This document shows, piece after piece, positions 28,001 through 38,984 of a stretch of 64,000 nucleotides of DNA. The translations under genes were made by a program, and so were the position numbers. The notes beneath the pieces are model-generated. The model did not search any database. It saw nothing but the letters and a program-made list of their open reading frames with translations, and was not told the origin of the DNA. The DNA is from Steromphala cineraria (taxonomy: Eukaryota; Mollusca; Gastropoda; Trochida; Trochidae): NCBI GenBank assembly GCA_916613615.1, contig OU744736.1:6356224-6420223 (forward strand). The letters run 5' to 3'. The stretch's first letter is position 1. Every line of letters begins with the position of its first letter.

Positions 28001-31000
28001 TGTGACTGCACGGCCATTTCCTCTTTTCAGCGATCTGATAATGACAAATCCCACAATAATTATTAATAGAGCAGGTAATATTCTTACATGCTGATGCCGT
28101 TAGTTAATATACCTTTAAGGACACTTGAATCACCAAGTTGTTTTCCTACTAGCAACGCCTCGGTTTTTGAAGCATGGACCTGAAAACAAAAAACCGGTTG
28201 AGTTGAGTCTCAAACAGAGGAAGATTCACAAATGTTAGTATTATGATTATAGCTATTGATCAAGAGCCCTGAATTATGCAAAGTCGTGACGCCGATAGTT
28301 TAAAGTCCCTTGTAGTGATATTTTAGCCTGATCAAAAATAAGGATAGGCGAGATACTAAATAAAATACTTAACAAGAACAATATATATATTAGCGCGTGA
28401 TACATGTACCAGTGTTTTAGCCAATCAGATTGCTAGTTTTCGACGATGAAAATCGCTTGGTGCGACTTGGTGCACGGCAAACCATGTTATTTGAATGAAA
28501 TTAACATGACGTCTGTTTGCGTTGGGATTTCCTATTGTCCATGCGCTAAATAAGATGGTTCACGGGTTCTCGACACCAAGCGATTTGCTCATGCTACGCT
28601 CGACCATATCGCTTGGTGTCTCGAACCCGTGAACCATACATTACTAGGCACATGCATATTCATTTGATTCAACATATAGATTTAAAAATCCACATTGAGG
28701 TTATTATTTCTATGTTTAAATCAATGTGTCAAGATATACAGAGATGACACTTACCATTGTCTTGTTGATTCCTCCAAACACGATGGAAGGTTTCGACTTG
28801 ACGGTGTAATTGTTGCTTCTGTCAAGCTGCATCCGAATTGTGGCGTTCACGTAGGCGTGAGCGTTCTGTTGTAAAACAGAGATATAGACGATCATAGACT
28901 ATGTATATATACCAGCAATGACATGTGAAGTACCAACGTCCTTCTAATACAACGAAACGAAGATAAGGCTCGAACATGACTCAAAACTTATTCGTTATCA
29001 TATGATTATTTAGTACGGTATAAGGAAAGGTAAACATTAATTAGGGCAGTAACGCGTTACGTTTTTATTCCACATTTTTACATTTAGTAAGCTTCATTAA
29101 ATTATCTGTCATGTTTCTACGAATACAGAATAGAGGTTAGGCTACATCTGTGTTTAAGTGTGGTAAATATCCTGCATTAGGGATAAACCTTGTATTTTGC
29201 AAGATAAGAATATAATTTGTTAAAGAGTAAGAGGGAGTCTGGTTTGTACATGTACCTGATGTCTTTGTCCAACCTTGAAGGATCTGATGAACACGTCACC
29301 GGACGTGTAGACCGGAAATGATACAGAGATAATGACCTTGCCCTTCATGTCGGTAGAGAGGAACTCTGTCAGTGTGTAAGTCTTCTCCGTGCCGTCACTT
29401 GCACCTGAGAACATTTTTAAAGAATATATCTAGAAATCTTAGTAAATCATAAGCAACCGACAAGCTGGTAAGAATCTGTATTATTCATAATAAATCCACT
29501 CCAAAATACGTTTTGAAAGGCTAATCCCCAATGCGTATTTTCAACAAGTCTTGATGTATATCAAAATAATTGTTTCAATCAAAATGTAGACTAGTATTAT
29601 TAAATGGATGTTTACCTATGAGAAGAGTTGCTCCCACAGCCTCAAACATGGTGAACACATCAGAAGGAAACTCCGTGTGGAGACGCTTCAACATCAGGTT
29701 ACCTGCCCAGCTGCCAAGCTGTGTTGGACATAGCAATTTTGTATGGCATATGTTTGAGAAGGAAAAGACAACCACACGTTAACATACCTCATAAAGATCA
29801 TCAAGCTTCTCTAATGATGCATTTGATTCATAGTACCAATGACGTACTTTATTTTGTCGTTCATGGTCGGTTAAACTCAAAATATTAACTTAATACATAA
29901 TTACATAGCCTATGCATTGCACACAGCAAAATTACAAGTTAATGTTATTAATAAAAAAGATCATTGATATAAACAACACAAAAAAAGCTTTTGAGACAAG
30001 CAAAACATGATACATCTTCATACAAAACAGGTACTCTAGATTGAAAAGAGTTTGCTGTTTTTTTTAAAATTTTATCATCTGCATAGTATCTATTTTTTCT
30101 TTTTCTGCCATTAACACAAAAATGGTGATTCTAAATAAACTCACATTCCTGACGCCTGTTGTCGCTACGTTACCAAAGGATGTAGCGAGGTCCCTGAAGT
30201 AAGGAAAAGCTGTCTGAGTTCCATTCTCACGAAACGTCTGTCTCAAACTGCTGAGCGACACACAAGCTCCGAAAACAGCATTCTTTGTTGGGTCAACCTG
30301 TTAAACGTGGTTTTTATTGTAAATTGCATTTGTCAACATCGTTACATCATCCTATATAACAATTGTAAAGAAATTATTACCAGACAAAGCATGATAAAGA
30401 CACTTCTATAACTGCTTATGATTTGAACTATACATTTTTACGTCTTCCGTCTTTTAAAAATGAACTATTATGAAAGGGAATAGTAATATAGCTCACGTTG
30501 ATGTTATAGAAATCCTGAACACCTCGTATGTCAATCAAGACATCGAACATCCATGGCCCAAGCTCTTTGAATACACCTGGTAAAAGCAATGAACACTCAG
30601 AATTTATTAAATTATTTATTATTATTGTTTCAGAAAGTAATAAAAAGGACACTCAATCCGTGATATGAGCTGAGATAGAGTGACATTGAATATGAAATTT
30701 TGCTGAGTACATTTCCCTCACTTTACTTCGTAATGTTAAAATTTAACAGTTGAATATCGCATTTTTTTTTCAAACTCACCATATCCAGAGTTTCCAAAGA
30801 CGAGTCTGTAGTTATCTCCCTTGTGCTGACCGAGCAAGGAGTACAGTTCCTGTCTGCTGGTTGGTTTGTACCACTGAGCTCCTCGCAACACCATGTGTAG
30901 AGGGACATTGTCCAGTTGACCCTCTCGAGAGGAGCAGCGTCCAGTACACGCTTGACCAGTCTTGCTGCATATCTTCCTGTCCAGCTCCTTAGACATGCAC

Positions 31001-34000
31001 ATTAATATTTATCCCTTTTAAATTCTACAATGATTACTACAGCAAAAAGAGGCTTACAGGGGCATTTAAATAATTAACCACCACAGCTATCTCAGAATCA
31101 CGATGAAGATAGAACTAGATTAATGAATATGAGACACCGAGAGAGTAAGCATTCATTTTCAATAACTTCTAATTGAATTTGTTTTATATTCAGTGGACAT
31201 AAACTTTAAATAAACTTTACTAAACTTTACTTTTTCAATAAATTTATGTTTCATTGTATAAGAATCTTGAAATTGTTTTCTTGACAACACTTGACACTTT
31301 ACCTCGATATCGATTGGTCCACCTGGTAAACTGGGCGGAGCATCAGAAGCAAATGATTTCATAGCGTCCAGGATTGGCCGGTACCCTGGAATGAATTAAA
31401 AAAACAATTAAAGGTTACTAAATGTAATGAAGAAATTATTTTCCAAAAGAAATGCGTATTCACTTTGATGCCACAAGAAATGAAATCGTCAAAGTTTATC
31501 GTTTAGGAGAATTAAAGCAAAATCCTTTACTACCGGCTTTTTTTACAGCTTAGAATCAATGATCCTTGGTTTTGTTGTGCGCTAGATACATGTTGACGAA
31601 GGATCGTAGCATTAGAGATCCTGCATCATGCATTGGTGTCGCGATCGTTTTGTCAATTATAATTTCATGCATGTGTTTTACCGCTCAGTTATATCCTATA
31701 AAGTTGTGAGTTATTTTTAGACTTTACTAATCACTAGAAATGTCGTAACTGAACACAAAGAAACTGGAACAAATCTTCTAATTTACAAATATCCTATGAC
31801 CATAACGACAGTTAAAACCAAATCATTGCTATTTAGGCATACAACCTTATCATTATGTTTAGGGTGCAAGTGCTTTGCGTTTTGTCACATATGTTGAACC
31901 TCATTAACCTGATATTACTTCTTTAAGGTTACAAAACGCAACTGATAATGTTTATATGAGTTCAGCATCCGATAACTATTTATTATCATGTGAGGTACTG
32001 AATGTCACCAGTGCTTCAAACATGCATAACACACATGTTAGTTAAACTGCTGTCTGCTCATAAGATGTACACAATCTTCTGGTGTGATTTTAATAATCAC
32101 TGTTATTGAATATGAATATTAGCTTTAAATAACAACTATGTATTGAGCAATTTCAAATGATATTTGCAGCATCTGTCAATTCAATGATGTCATTAATTAT
32201 TCGACAAGTGTCTCAAGCAATGAAACCATGAAACCACACATACATGTGGCAAATTGTTTTGGATGGGTATCGAATGACAATTGGTTTTGATGTACATAAA
32301 ATACATGTAGCTAACTTACAGTTTTAAGACAAACGGTAAAATATTTTAGATTATTCTCATCATCTTTTACTTTGATGGAATTGATATTGAAGTTGGAATG
32401 ATATATGTGGCCTCACCGGTACAGCGACAGATGGTTGAATCGTACGTGTCTTCTACCTGCTGCATGTTGGGCTTGTCTACTCTCTTCAGTAATCTGAACA
32501 TGGAATTGTTAAGTTTAGTGTATGACACAAATAATCTACTAACAATATTGACGTGTATGCTGTGGTACCATCTTCAGGCTCAATGTGTCATCCTTTATCC
32601 ATGTGGTTTCAAAACAAAATTCATTCACCGTGGATTTAAGAAAAATTAACATCAACACCATATAGAATAAGCATGGTTGACCGGGTACCATACGTCATAA
32701 TTATGTTCATGAGTAATACATCACTTACCCATACATATTCATGACCTGGGCGGGGCTACAGAAGCCACACTGACTGCCATTATACTGAGCGAGACGGTCC
32801 TGGATAGGGTGGAGTCCGTCCCGGGGGTTGCCCAGCCCCTCGATGGTCGTCACCTGCATCCCGTCACACGCGTACAGCAGCAACAGGCACTGTGGAATAC
32901 AGCGTGTTTTAAGCATAATGAGCGTTTTGAGAGTTTTGAAGATTCCCAAACGCTTGCAAGATAACAGTTACGGAATATAAGCCACTACTACCCGGAATTA
33001 TTAGAGATTGAAACTTCTTAGATCAATGACATCCATCGTACCCTTTGGGTTCTCGTGATGTTCCTACGAAATCCTCTCAGGGTTTGCAATCTCCTATTTG
33101 TCCGTGCTAGATTTTACACAAGTTTTAAGACTGAATAGGATTATTGTAAAAAGCTTCAAGCTTCCAGCGTTTAAACATATTTACACGGTGAGTGACGAAC
33201 TCATTAAGTTAGCTGATTTTAGAGATATAAAAGGCTTTAACTACTGGTTGGATACGATATCAACAGAGGAATATAAAGGGTAGGTGTACCAATTCTTATC
33301 CTGTATTCGTCATGATGCTTTGGGTATGACAATTTCTAATCAGACACTTGTTGCAGATTACATTTTTTATCGAATATTATGATCAATCACTCACAGAGTT
33401 GACAGTGTAGGTCTGCATGGACTTGGCTACAGGATCAAAGAGCGTTGTAGTGACGAGACACACCCCACAGCCTCCCTCTATACACATAGCCTTGGTGCCG
33501 TACGATATACCCTCACTCCTCATGAACTCGCTCAGGGACAGGGCCGCAGAGTATTTGTTGTCAACTGCCAAATCCATACATTTATCAGTGTTTGTAGTTT
33601 CGAAAAGTAAGCGTGAACTATGATTTGTTTTTTAACAACAACCATCATTGTCAACAGAAAAAAACCCATAGTACATTAGCATTATGACAACAGTGAAAAT
33701 GAACTACTTTAATTGAATGTGTTTCTTAGAAGAATAGAATGCTCTCTAAAACCACCTTTGGTTTTGTAAAAATACTTGATTGAATAAATTGATATTAAAA
33801 AATGAATTTTCAACTAAATGTAATGATATCTAAAATGACTTAAGCCCTAATTTGTTTTATTTAAAAGAAATGTACACTTCACCTGAATATGATTTTCCAT
33901 TGATGGTGAAGTTGATGTTGGATTTAACGTCACCGGTGGCCTTGAACTTGAAGAAATGGCCACAGTTTTCACAGGTTGTAGCGTAGACGCCATTCTTGAT

Positions 34001-34655
34001 GTCACCGGTCTTCGGAACATGGCTGGAGAATAAACACAAACAATGACTTTTATAACATACTACAAGATCCAATATTTTTGGATTTAGCAATAAGATATCA
34101 AATGAAATGTATTAACACCAAACTTTAACCAATCATATCTACAAAAATACTTTATACATGTATCATATTTTCATTCCTATAACACGTACTCAGTACAAAT
34201 GATAAAGTGTCATTAAGAGATGAATAATATATCTTTTTTAAGCCACTTTTACGTGATGACTACACAGTTTTTCCTCCATCCCTACACGATATATCTGTCC
34301 AATCTGTATCCGATTAACCTGTAAAACACTGTTTGCTTTCATTATCAACATTAAGGTACTTGGATTCAGACGGAGAGGTGTTGATTATTATCATATATTG
34401 CATTAAGACATAGCAAACAAGTACGTGTATTAAAGAGAACAGTGTATTATCCAGTAATAAGAGATAAAAATCGATATATGTTCCTCATAATAAGTCGAGG
34501 AAACACAGCCATAAATACATTTAATTGATGGTTAAACTATTATAAAAGGGCATGCTTTAATACTTAAAAAGGAATATGTGTTTCCATGGTGAATTGAATA
34601 ATTACCTTGTTCGACAGACCGGACACTGTAAGAAGTTAGGTGGTTTCTTGTCCAT
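13020..34655 (-). CDS. Aldehyde oxidase / xanthine dehydrogenase-family molybdo-flavoenzyme, paralog B, complete
   Basis: A cytosolic enzyme of this family passes electrons from substrate hydroxylation at Mo-pterin through two 2Fe-2S centres to FAD. I placed 35 exons totalling 3990 nt (1329 residues), phases consistent throughout: 34655-34606, 34022-33883, 33564-33395, 32889-32729, 32493-32417, 31385-31303, 30987-30780, 30576-30497, 30297-30145, 29718-29616, 29404-29256, 28865-28755, 28179-28113, 27558-27458, 26865-26707, 26447-26325, 25962-25870, 25325-25268, 24893-24744, 24160-24081, 23316-23201, 22827-22723, 22296-22218, 21879-21765, 19669-19589, 19362-19253, 18658-18545, 17965-17804, 17454-17326, 16420-16290, 15913-15785, 14679-14556, 14204-14108, 13641-13534, 13093-13020 (TAG). 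Zinc-ribbon cysteines are 11, 14, 34 and 37; Fe-S cysteines are 91, 96, 99, 121, then 161, 164, 196, 198. The FAD domain contains VRNLGSWAGNLMLK and EFPSDVF, as in arthropod aldehyde oxidases. The Mo domain has GGAYGSKI (Ile where xanthine dehydrogenase has its substrate Glu), an Arg at 935, GGLENGQGINTK and the catalytic Glu 1273 in AVGEPP. The Kozak context is AACCATGG. I therefore favour an aldehyde oxidase-like over a xanthine-oxidising enzyme. Confidence 0.93.
14835..15822 (-). repeat. Minisatellite made of the end of B exon 31 and its 5' splice site
   Basis: About 23 tandem units of 42-44 bp fill most of intron 31 of copy B. Read on the minus strand, a unit is GATATTCTGTATGACTGTGG, then AGAGAG, then GTAGGT and a short spacer. 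This equals the last ~26 nt of exon 31 plus the donor and start of the intron. The right-most unit is the functional one: exon 31 ends at 15785 in GAGAG, followed by donor GTGGGT. Units near the exon are 44 bp; about 12 central units are 42 bp and more homogeneous (GATATGCTGTATGGTTGTGA). Long open frames through the array on both strands are by-products of the 42-bp period. It is not a CRISPR array, since units are contiguous without unique spacers. Confidence 0.9.
16496..16855. mobile_element. MITE, about 360 bp, intron of paralog B
   Basis: The ends are inverted repeats: AAAGGGACAGTAGCACGTTT on the left and AAACGTGCTACTGCCCCTTT on the right. The interior closely matches the copy at 45278-46441 in paralog C, and a shortened relative lies at 20994-21143. 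No coding capacity. It lies in intron 29 of copy B. Confidence 0.8.
19128..19209. repeat. Near-perfect 82-bp palindrome
   Basis: CATCCTGCAACATCAGCGTA, then TATGTCT, pairs with AGACATA, then TACGCTGATGTAGCAGGATG. The loop region also has GCGTTATG / CGCTTAACGC symmetry. It lies in intron 26 of copy B. It is probably a small foldback element; no function is implied. Confidence 0.7.
19905..20935 (+). pseudogene. Non-LTR retrotransposon 3' remnant (reverse transcriptase C-terminus)
   Basis: An antisense remnant in intron 25 of copy B. One frame (19915-20145) reads MIYGECGRHPLYI and IKCLKHWIKRI, as in the C-terminal domain of many animal LINE proteins. A second frame (20418-20864) reads RLCPMCKSAVEREPHFMLVC, the C-x2-C-x8-H-x4-C zinc knuckle near the end of such proteins. 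The two frames are separated by stops and frameshifts, so the copy is dead. A poly(A) signal AATAAA lies near 20907, followed by a (CTTGA)n tail ending at 20935, which marks the element's 3' end. The reverse transcriptase core is absent, as usual for 5'-truncated copies. Confidence 0.75.
20994..21143. mobile_element. Short derivative of the 16496-16855 MITE
   Basis: About 150 bp with inverted ends AGTAGCACGTTTT on the left and AAAACGTGTAACTACCCC on the right, and subterminal matches to the MITE at 16496 (for example CCTGACATCACCTTTTATTC on this strand). Most of the interior is missing. It lies beside the LINE remnant in intron 24 of copy B. Confidence 0.55.
23543..23600. repeat. Small inverted repeat
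   Basis: TGTCCATGACATAC at the left pairs with GTATGTCATGGACA at the right, across a loop containing the self-complementary GACGGCGCAAGTGCCGT-like core. It lies in intron 20 of copy B. The open frame over it (23458-23730) has no recognisable motif. Confidence 0.55.
28555..28637. repeat. 83-bp inverted repeat in an intron of paralog B
   Basis: ATGGTTCACGGGTTC plus CGACACCAAGCGAT pairs with ATCGCTTGGTGTC plus CGAACCCGTGAACCAT, around a loop of about 23 bp. Further CTTGGTGCGACTTGGTG words lie 100 bp to the left, so this is probably the core of a larger foldback element. It lies in intron 12. Confidence 0.65.
33883..34655 (-). other. N-terminal zinc-ribbon-like module of paralog B (exons 1-2)
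   Basis: Exons 1 and 2 encode about 50 residues ahead of the ferredoxin domain. They have C-P-V-C at 11-14 and C-E-N-C at 34-37, with the spacing CxxC-x19-CxxC of a zinc ribbon, followed by HFFKFKATGDVKS and then the ferredoxin start (NFTINGKSYS). Textbook family members start almost directly at the ferredoxin strand. The same module is present in A and C, so it is not a local artefact. Its function is unknown. Confidence 0.75.
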
Positions 34656-34834
34656 GGTTGCTTCACCTTAGACTGACATACAAGCAACTCGTTTATCTCG
34701 TGATACAGGATGATACAGCGTTATGATAATCAGTGTCATATATCTTACATATCATCACAAACATAGACATAGACCCCACATGACATAGCGCTAATAGCAT
34801 TTATTGACAGCTGTCGTATTATTTAATGTATCAT
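34656..34834 (-). promoter_or_regulatory. Remaining 5' flank of paralog B, ending at the element's target duplication
   Basis: Only 179 bp separate the B start codon from the inserted element. The outermost 6 bp (34829-34834, TATCAT) are the left copy of the element's target-site duplication. I see no definite TATA box or initiator here, so naming this the promoter is positional inference. Whatever regulatory DNA lay further upstream is now about 7.9 kb away, beyond 42742. Confidence 0.4.
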
Positions 34835-34894
34835 TGATGAATAGGGGCCTCTTTAGGCTATTTTGTTTTACCTCTGGTTGACCTTCCCGTGACC
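34835..34894 (+). repeat. Left terminal inverted repeat of the Polinton-like element
   Basis: Sixty bases that match the inverse of 42683-42742 with only a few differences around the T-run near position 30. The word GGTTGACC recurs in and just inside this end (near 34877, 34967 and 34994), which could be integrase or replication recognition sites. The 6-bp duplication TATCAT lies immediately outside. Confidence 0.95.
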
Positions 34895-36479
34895 CCAGCC
34901 CTGCCAGTGTATGTGTCCTCAGACGAATTGACAAAGTCGGTCAACTGATCTCTGGCCGGTTGAACCCCATGCAGGTGTCCTTAGCCGACCTCTGGTTGAC
35001 CGATTGTGAAAAGGGATGCCCTATGCATGGCTACGTATTCATCTGTAGATTTGAAATAAAAGAACTCAGCTGTGTCGGTAGACTAAATTTTAGTTTCTCA
35101 GAAATGAAAAATACATGTTAAAAATGTAGCTTTTTACTATTAAAACTGAAAGATTATTTATACTAAATCTGAAAGACTGCTGTGAGCTAGATTTGTCACA
35201 ATAATACAGTCTTGTGTGGGTCTTTAAGGATATTTTGTTTTCAAAGGCTCACTTGATAAAACAAAATTATATTTAATGTATGCGTGTGTATGATGATATT
35301 CAGATGGAGATGGAGGAAAATAAACAGCTCCATACATTCACTCAATAAAATCAGAAAAATACATGTCATTTCGATAGTGTAATCCCGAATATAACAATGT
35401 TAAATCATTCATTCATTTATTTATTCTTTTCATTGAAGATTAATTATTCAGTATTTGAATATTTTAGATATACATGTAGTATAAATATAACCCAATAAGA
35501 TATATGTTTCCATATTCATTCTTATATATATGTTTTGATGTCTGTGAAATCTTACACGATCATTTCTATAAAGCCAAGTGCCTTATATTATTGTTAAAAC
35601 CCTCCAAAACTTCATGCTTGAGTGAACGCACGGCATTTACAAGGTGTATTTGACGACTGGCCATTTGTTGACCATGTCACGGTCTACTGAGCAAGGTAGG
35701 CACGTGGCCTTCGATGCTTGAGTGAACTTTAGACAACTATAAGCCTGGGGGGTCAAGTTAAGAGATCTCCCTGCAAATTTGCCCAGCAATGTTAGAATAG
35801 AGTAATAATTTAGCAATGTTAGAATAGAGTAATAATTTTGATAAGCTCTTGTAATTATAGAAAACAGGGAATTTGAAAGTTCCTGTTACAAAGGGACACT
35901 CTAAGCAGATTCTGTAACATTTGTAAGTCAGTGCTTGAATAGGGTTTAATGCGCTGTCAACGTTATTTCAGCTGTTTAACATTTCATTATCTCATTGAGA
36001 CATATACAGCATTCATTTAACAATTATTATATCAATAAATGTACTTTATCTGCTTAACTTCGTGCTAGAAGTACTCGTAGTTCCTAATTAAATATTGAGA
36101 TGAAATCAGTCAATATATGCTATAAATACATTATCTTTACATATAATGCAATTGTGTTTTTATTATAGCAAACAATAGTTCCAATGTTACCAGGGAAGCA
36201 CTAATAAGTGAGTTGATGAAATCACTTGCTCGAAAATAAGTTACCCTGAACTATGAACTGTGCTTTTAACTGGAAGACATTCAGTATATTAGCTTGTTGA
36301 CATAGACATACAACTACAAATGTATTTATGAGATTAGGTAATGCAACATGTTTTCAATAACAGTAAATGGCACACAAAAAACAAACAAAATTAATATTCA
36401 TAAATTTTATTTTCTCCGTTTCAATAAGAAGACTTATGGCTAGGAGAACTCCATGAGTCTACTTTACAAGTGTGAATAT
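34895..36479. other. Left non-coding arm of the Polinton-like element
   Basis: About 1.6 kb between the left terminal repeat and the stop codon of the ATPase gene. I find no coding region. Direct repeats are present: a 19-bp segment around TTAGCAATGTTAGAATAGAG occurs twice in a row near 35790-35835, and CATGCTTGAGTGAAC-like words recur near 35612 and 35716. It may be where polymerase or capsid genes were deleted, but no remnant is visible. Confidence 0.6.
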
Positions 36480-37953
36480 CTATTGATCCTTGGCATCCTC
36501 AGCAATGTCATCTTCGGATATATCACTACCGTCACTGGACATTGTGTCGTCATCATCTTCGATCAAGTCTTCTACCCATGACTTATATTTGTACAGTTTG
36601 GAAAACACACTGTGATATATATTATTAGTGTCTATTTGCCGGAGTAGTTCACATGTTGTTGGTCCAAATTGTAAGTTATACAGATAGGTTATAAATCGTG
36701 CATACATCTCTTTAAAAGCCCTCCATCTTAACTTCTTCAGTTTTTCATCTATCATTTCTTCAATTAGACCTCTTTTCAAATAAAGTTGTCTTTTCTCATC
36801 CAAAAAATCTTGATTGATCTCACAGGCACGTTTATACATGGCTCGTATGCCTTCTTCCTCCAGATCTGATTCTTGTTTCTTCTTCTGAATACTTTTGGAA
36901 AATTCGACCATGTCATCATCCCCATCATACTTTTCCATAGCAGGACATTGTTTATCATATAAATGTCTTTGTAAATTTTGGCTCGTACTGAATATTTGGC
37001 TGCAATAATTGCATTCCTCTAAATGACGTGGTTTCTTCAGAGAAGTGAAATCTTCCTGCTCAAATTTTCTTTTGGTTGGTATATTTGGTATACCTGGGGG
37101 TTGCCTATGTTGAGAGCTTCCATTCTCTGGACACCAGGTTTTTATATGTCTCTGTAAATTACTCATGTCCTGGAAAACGGTTCCGCAGCTGTGACAAGAT
37201 GGCAAATTGGAGAGGTCTTCAGGATACGTCTGCACACGTTGGAGGGTAGACTCTATATGAGGACAGTTTTCCAAACTGCTTCCTTTACAGGCATAAGGAC
37301 GAAGTCTTTGATCTGATGGTGTATCCGGTTTCAAATCAATCAAAAGGTGGCCATAAGGTTGACTCGTGGCCTCTTCAAACTTTTGCATGAAATGTTGAGA
37401 TCGGGTTGGGTACATTTGACGACCCAATGTCATGATGGATTGCTGGTCCACTGGATTGTTAAACATTACTATATAGTGACAGTTTCTCCTTTGAGTAGGG
37501 TCTTTGCTGTAATATAAGTTTTGGTTGATGGCAATGACAGAGAGGTTCCGATGATGAGAACCTTCTGTAAACAGGTCTGTTATTTTAGGATCTTTACTTG
37601 CCGTGGACATGAGATCATCCAGGACAATAACATTTCTCACTCCCATGTCAAAATAATAGTCTTGATCCAAATCAACAGGAATACCTTGAATAAACTCTAC
37701 AGGAGGATACACCGATTGTAAAATAGTATCGTAGTGAGGTTGCCAGCGACGATATAGCCATAACATACGTTGAGGGGAAGGTTTAATTTTTAAGCTTTCT
37801 AATATATGTCGAACCAAGTAAGATTTCCCGGAAGCGGTCGGCCCCGAAATAGACATCGTAAATGGATGGCGTAATGAAAATTCTTGTTCTGGTAGTGTGT
37901 CCATAGTCCTGTGCAATTTTTGCTGCTGCTGCTGTTGCTGCTGCTGTTTTTGC

Positions 37954-37985
<32 letters not shown>

Positions 37986-38061
37986 ATGCTGTTGTTGCTG
38001 CTGCTGCTGCTGATGCTGCTGTTGCTGCTGCTGCTGCTGATGCTGTTGTTGCTGCTGCTGC

Positions 38062-38099
<38 letters not shown>

Positions 38100-38492
38100 T
38101 TGTTGTTGTTGCTGCTGCTGCTGCTGTTGTTTCTGCTGCTGCTTCTGCTGCTGTTGTTTCTGCTGCTGCTGCTGTTGCTGCTGCTGCTGTTGCTGCTGCT
38201 GCTGTTGCTGCTGCTGCTGTTGTTGTTGTTGCTGCTGCTGCTGATGCTGTTGTTGCTGCTGCTGCTGTTGCTGCTGCTGCTGTTGTTGTTGCTGCTGCTG
38301 CTGTTGCTGCTGCTGCTGTTGTTGTTGTTGCTGCTGCTGCTGCTGTTGTTTCTGCTGCTGCTGCTGCTGTTGTTTCTGCTGCTGTTGCTGCTGCTGCTGC
38401 TGTTCAGTATCTTCTGAATGTTTTGCACGCATATGACGAATCAAATCATGGGGCCATACGTACTGCTTAGAACACATCGGACAGGAATACAT
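36480..38492 (-). CDS. A32/FtsK-like packaging ATPase with C2H2 fingers and a long glutamine tract
   Basis: The first ATG is at 38492, just after an in-frame stop, giving 670 residues. Residues 4-25 form a C2H2 finger (C-x2-C-x12-H-x4-H). Residues 31-191 are almost pure Gln with a few Lys and His. The ATPase follows, with Walker A GPTASGKS at 217-224 and Walker B VIVLDDLM at about 288-295. Downstream are GSHHRNLSVIAINQN and PYGHLLIDLKPDTPSDQRLR, typical of the A32-like ATPases of Polintons and related viruses, which power DNA packaging. Two more C2H2-like fingers follow (CHSCGTVF... and CNYCSQIF...), then an acidic tail. The frame is intact from start to stop. It is the last gene in the leftward cluster. 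Finger-ATPase fusion is seen in animal relatives; the very long Gln tract looks specific to this copy. Confidence 0.85.
37920..38402 (-). repeat. 161-codon CAG/CAA tract
   Basis: In-frame glutamine repeat of the ATPase gene, mostly CAG with scattered CAA, plus occasional AAG/AAA (Lys) and CAT (His). The other frames of this tract give long poly-Leu and Ser/Asn open frames that are artefacts. Higher-order repeats of about 60-100 bp are visible inside it, so it likely grew by unequal exchange as well as slippage. Confidence 0.95.
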
Positions 38493-38654
38493 GTTGACAG
38501 CTCGATTGCTGATACCCAACTATTAAATTGTTTTTAAATCAGGACATTTTATATCACTTGTAAGTGGTAGTTAAAAACTTGTCTTCATTCCTTTCCTCTG
38601 ACCTCCTTTCACTATCGTTTCCTTTGACCCTTTTAGAATTGCTCGTTCCCTTTT

Positions 38655-38912
38655 TTACCTGGCTTCTGCTTGCTCAACGATTTGTTGGGTTGGAGAGACA
38701 AAGTTAATTTTGGGTTGCAGTGAAGAGGGCATGGTCAGTGCTTGTTCTTTTCGTTTCCTTTCGTCTAAAATTTTAGGCCATTCCGGATCGAAGAGCTCCA
38801 GTGTTTTATCAACCGACATGCTAGGTAGTCCATTCAGTTTACCCTTGACTTGCAGCATATAATAGCGAGTCCATTTCTCTGTGTCTGGCACAAACAGCTT
38901 ATACTGACTCAT
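38655..38912 (-). CDS. Small hypothetical protein of the Polinton-like element (85 aa)
   Basis: The first ATG is at 38912, in NMSQYKLFVPDTEKW, and the frame stops at 38655; it is also open a little upstream to 38945. I do not recognise a family. The sequence is hydrophilic, with a charged C-terminal half (ILDERKRKEQAL). It sits between the ATPase and the 124-residue ORF, in the same direction and tightly spaced, as expected for virion or packaging accessory genes of such elements. That role is inference from position only. Confidence 0.5.
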   Translation of the reverse strand: MSQYKLFVPDTEKWTRYYMLQVKGKLNGLPSMSVDKTLELFDPEWPKILDERKRKEQALTMPSSLQPKINFVSPTQQIVEQAEAR

Positions 38913-38984
38913 GTTGATGCGTCCTGCCTGAGTGTTCTTAAGCAAATGAGTTGAGCATTATGTTGGTCTTTTATATACTTTTGA

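Noticed and set aside
33098..33283. 61-codon plus-strand open frame in intron 3 of copy B
   Set aside because: No family signature or neighbouring support; probably chance.
13020..34655. Naming copy B a true xanthine dehydrogenase
   Set aside because: The substrate Glu position is Ile and the FAD-domain motifs resemble arthropod aldehyde oxidases, so the broader family name is safer.
37799..38428. Long open frames rich in Ser/Asn (minus) and Leu (plus) over the CAG/CAA tract
   Set aside because: They are other frames of the glutamine repeat; the frame with finger, ATPase and fingers is the real one.
36480..38492. Host zinc-finger transcription factor with polyQ
   Set aside because: Walker A/B and the downstream A32-like motifs, together with its place inside the TIRs, show a mobile-element ATPase.
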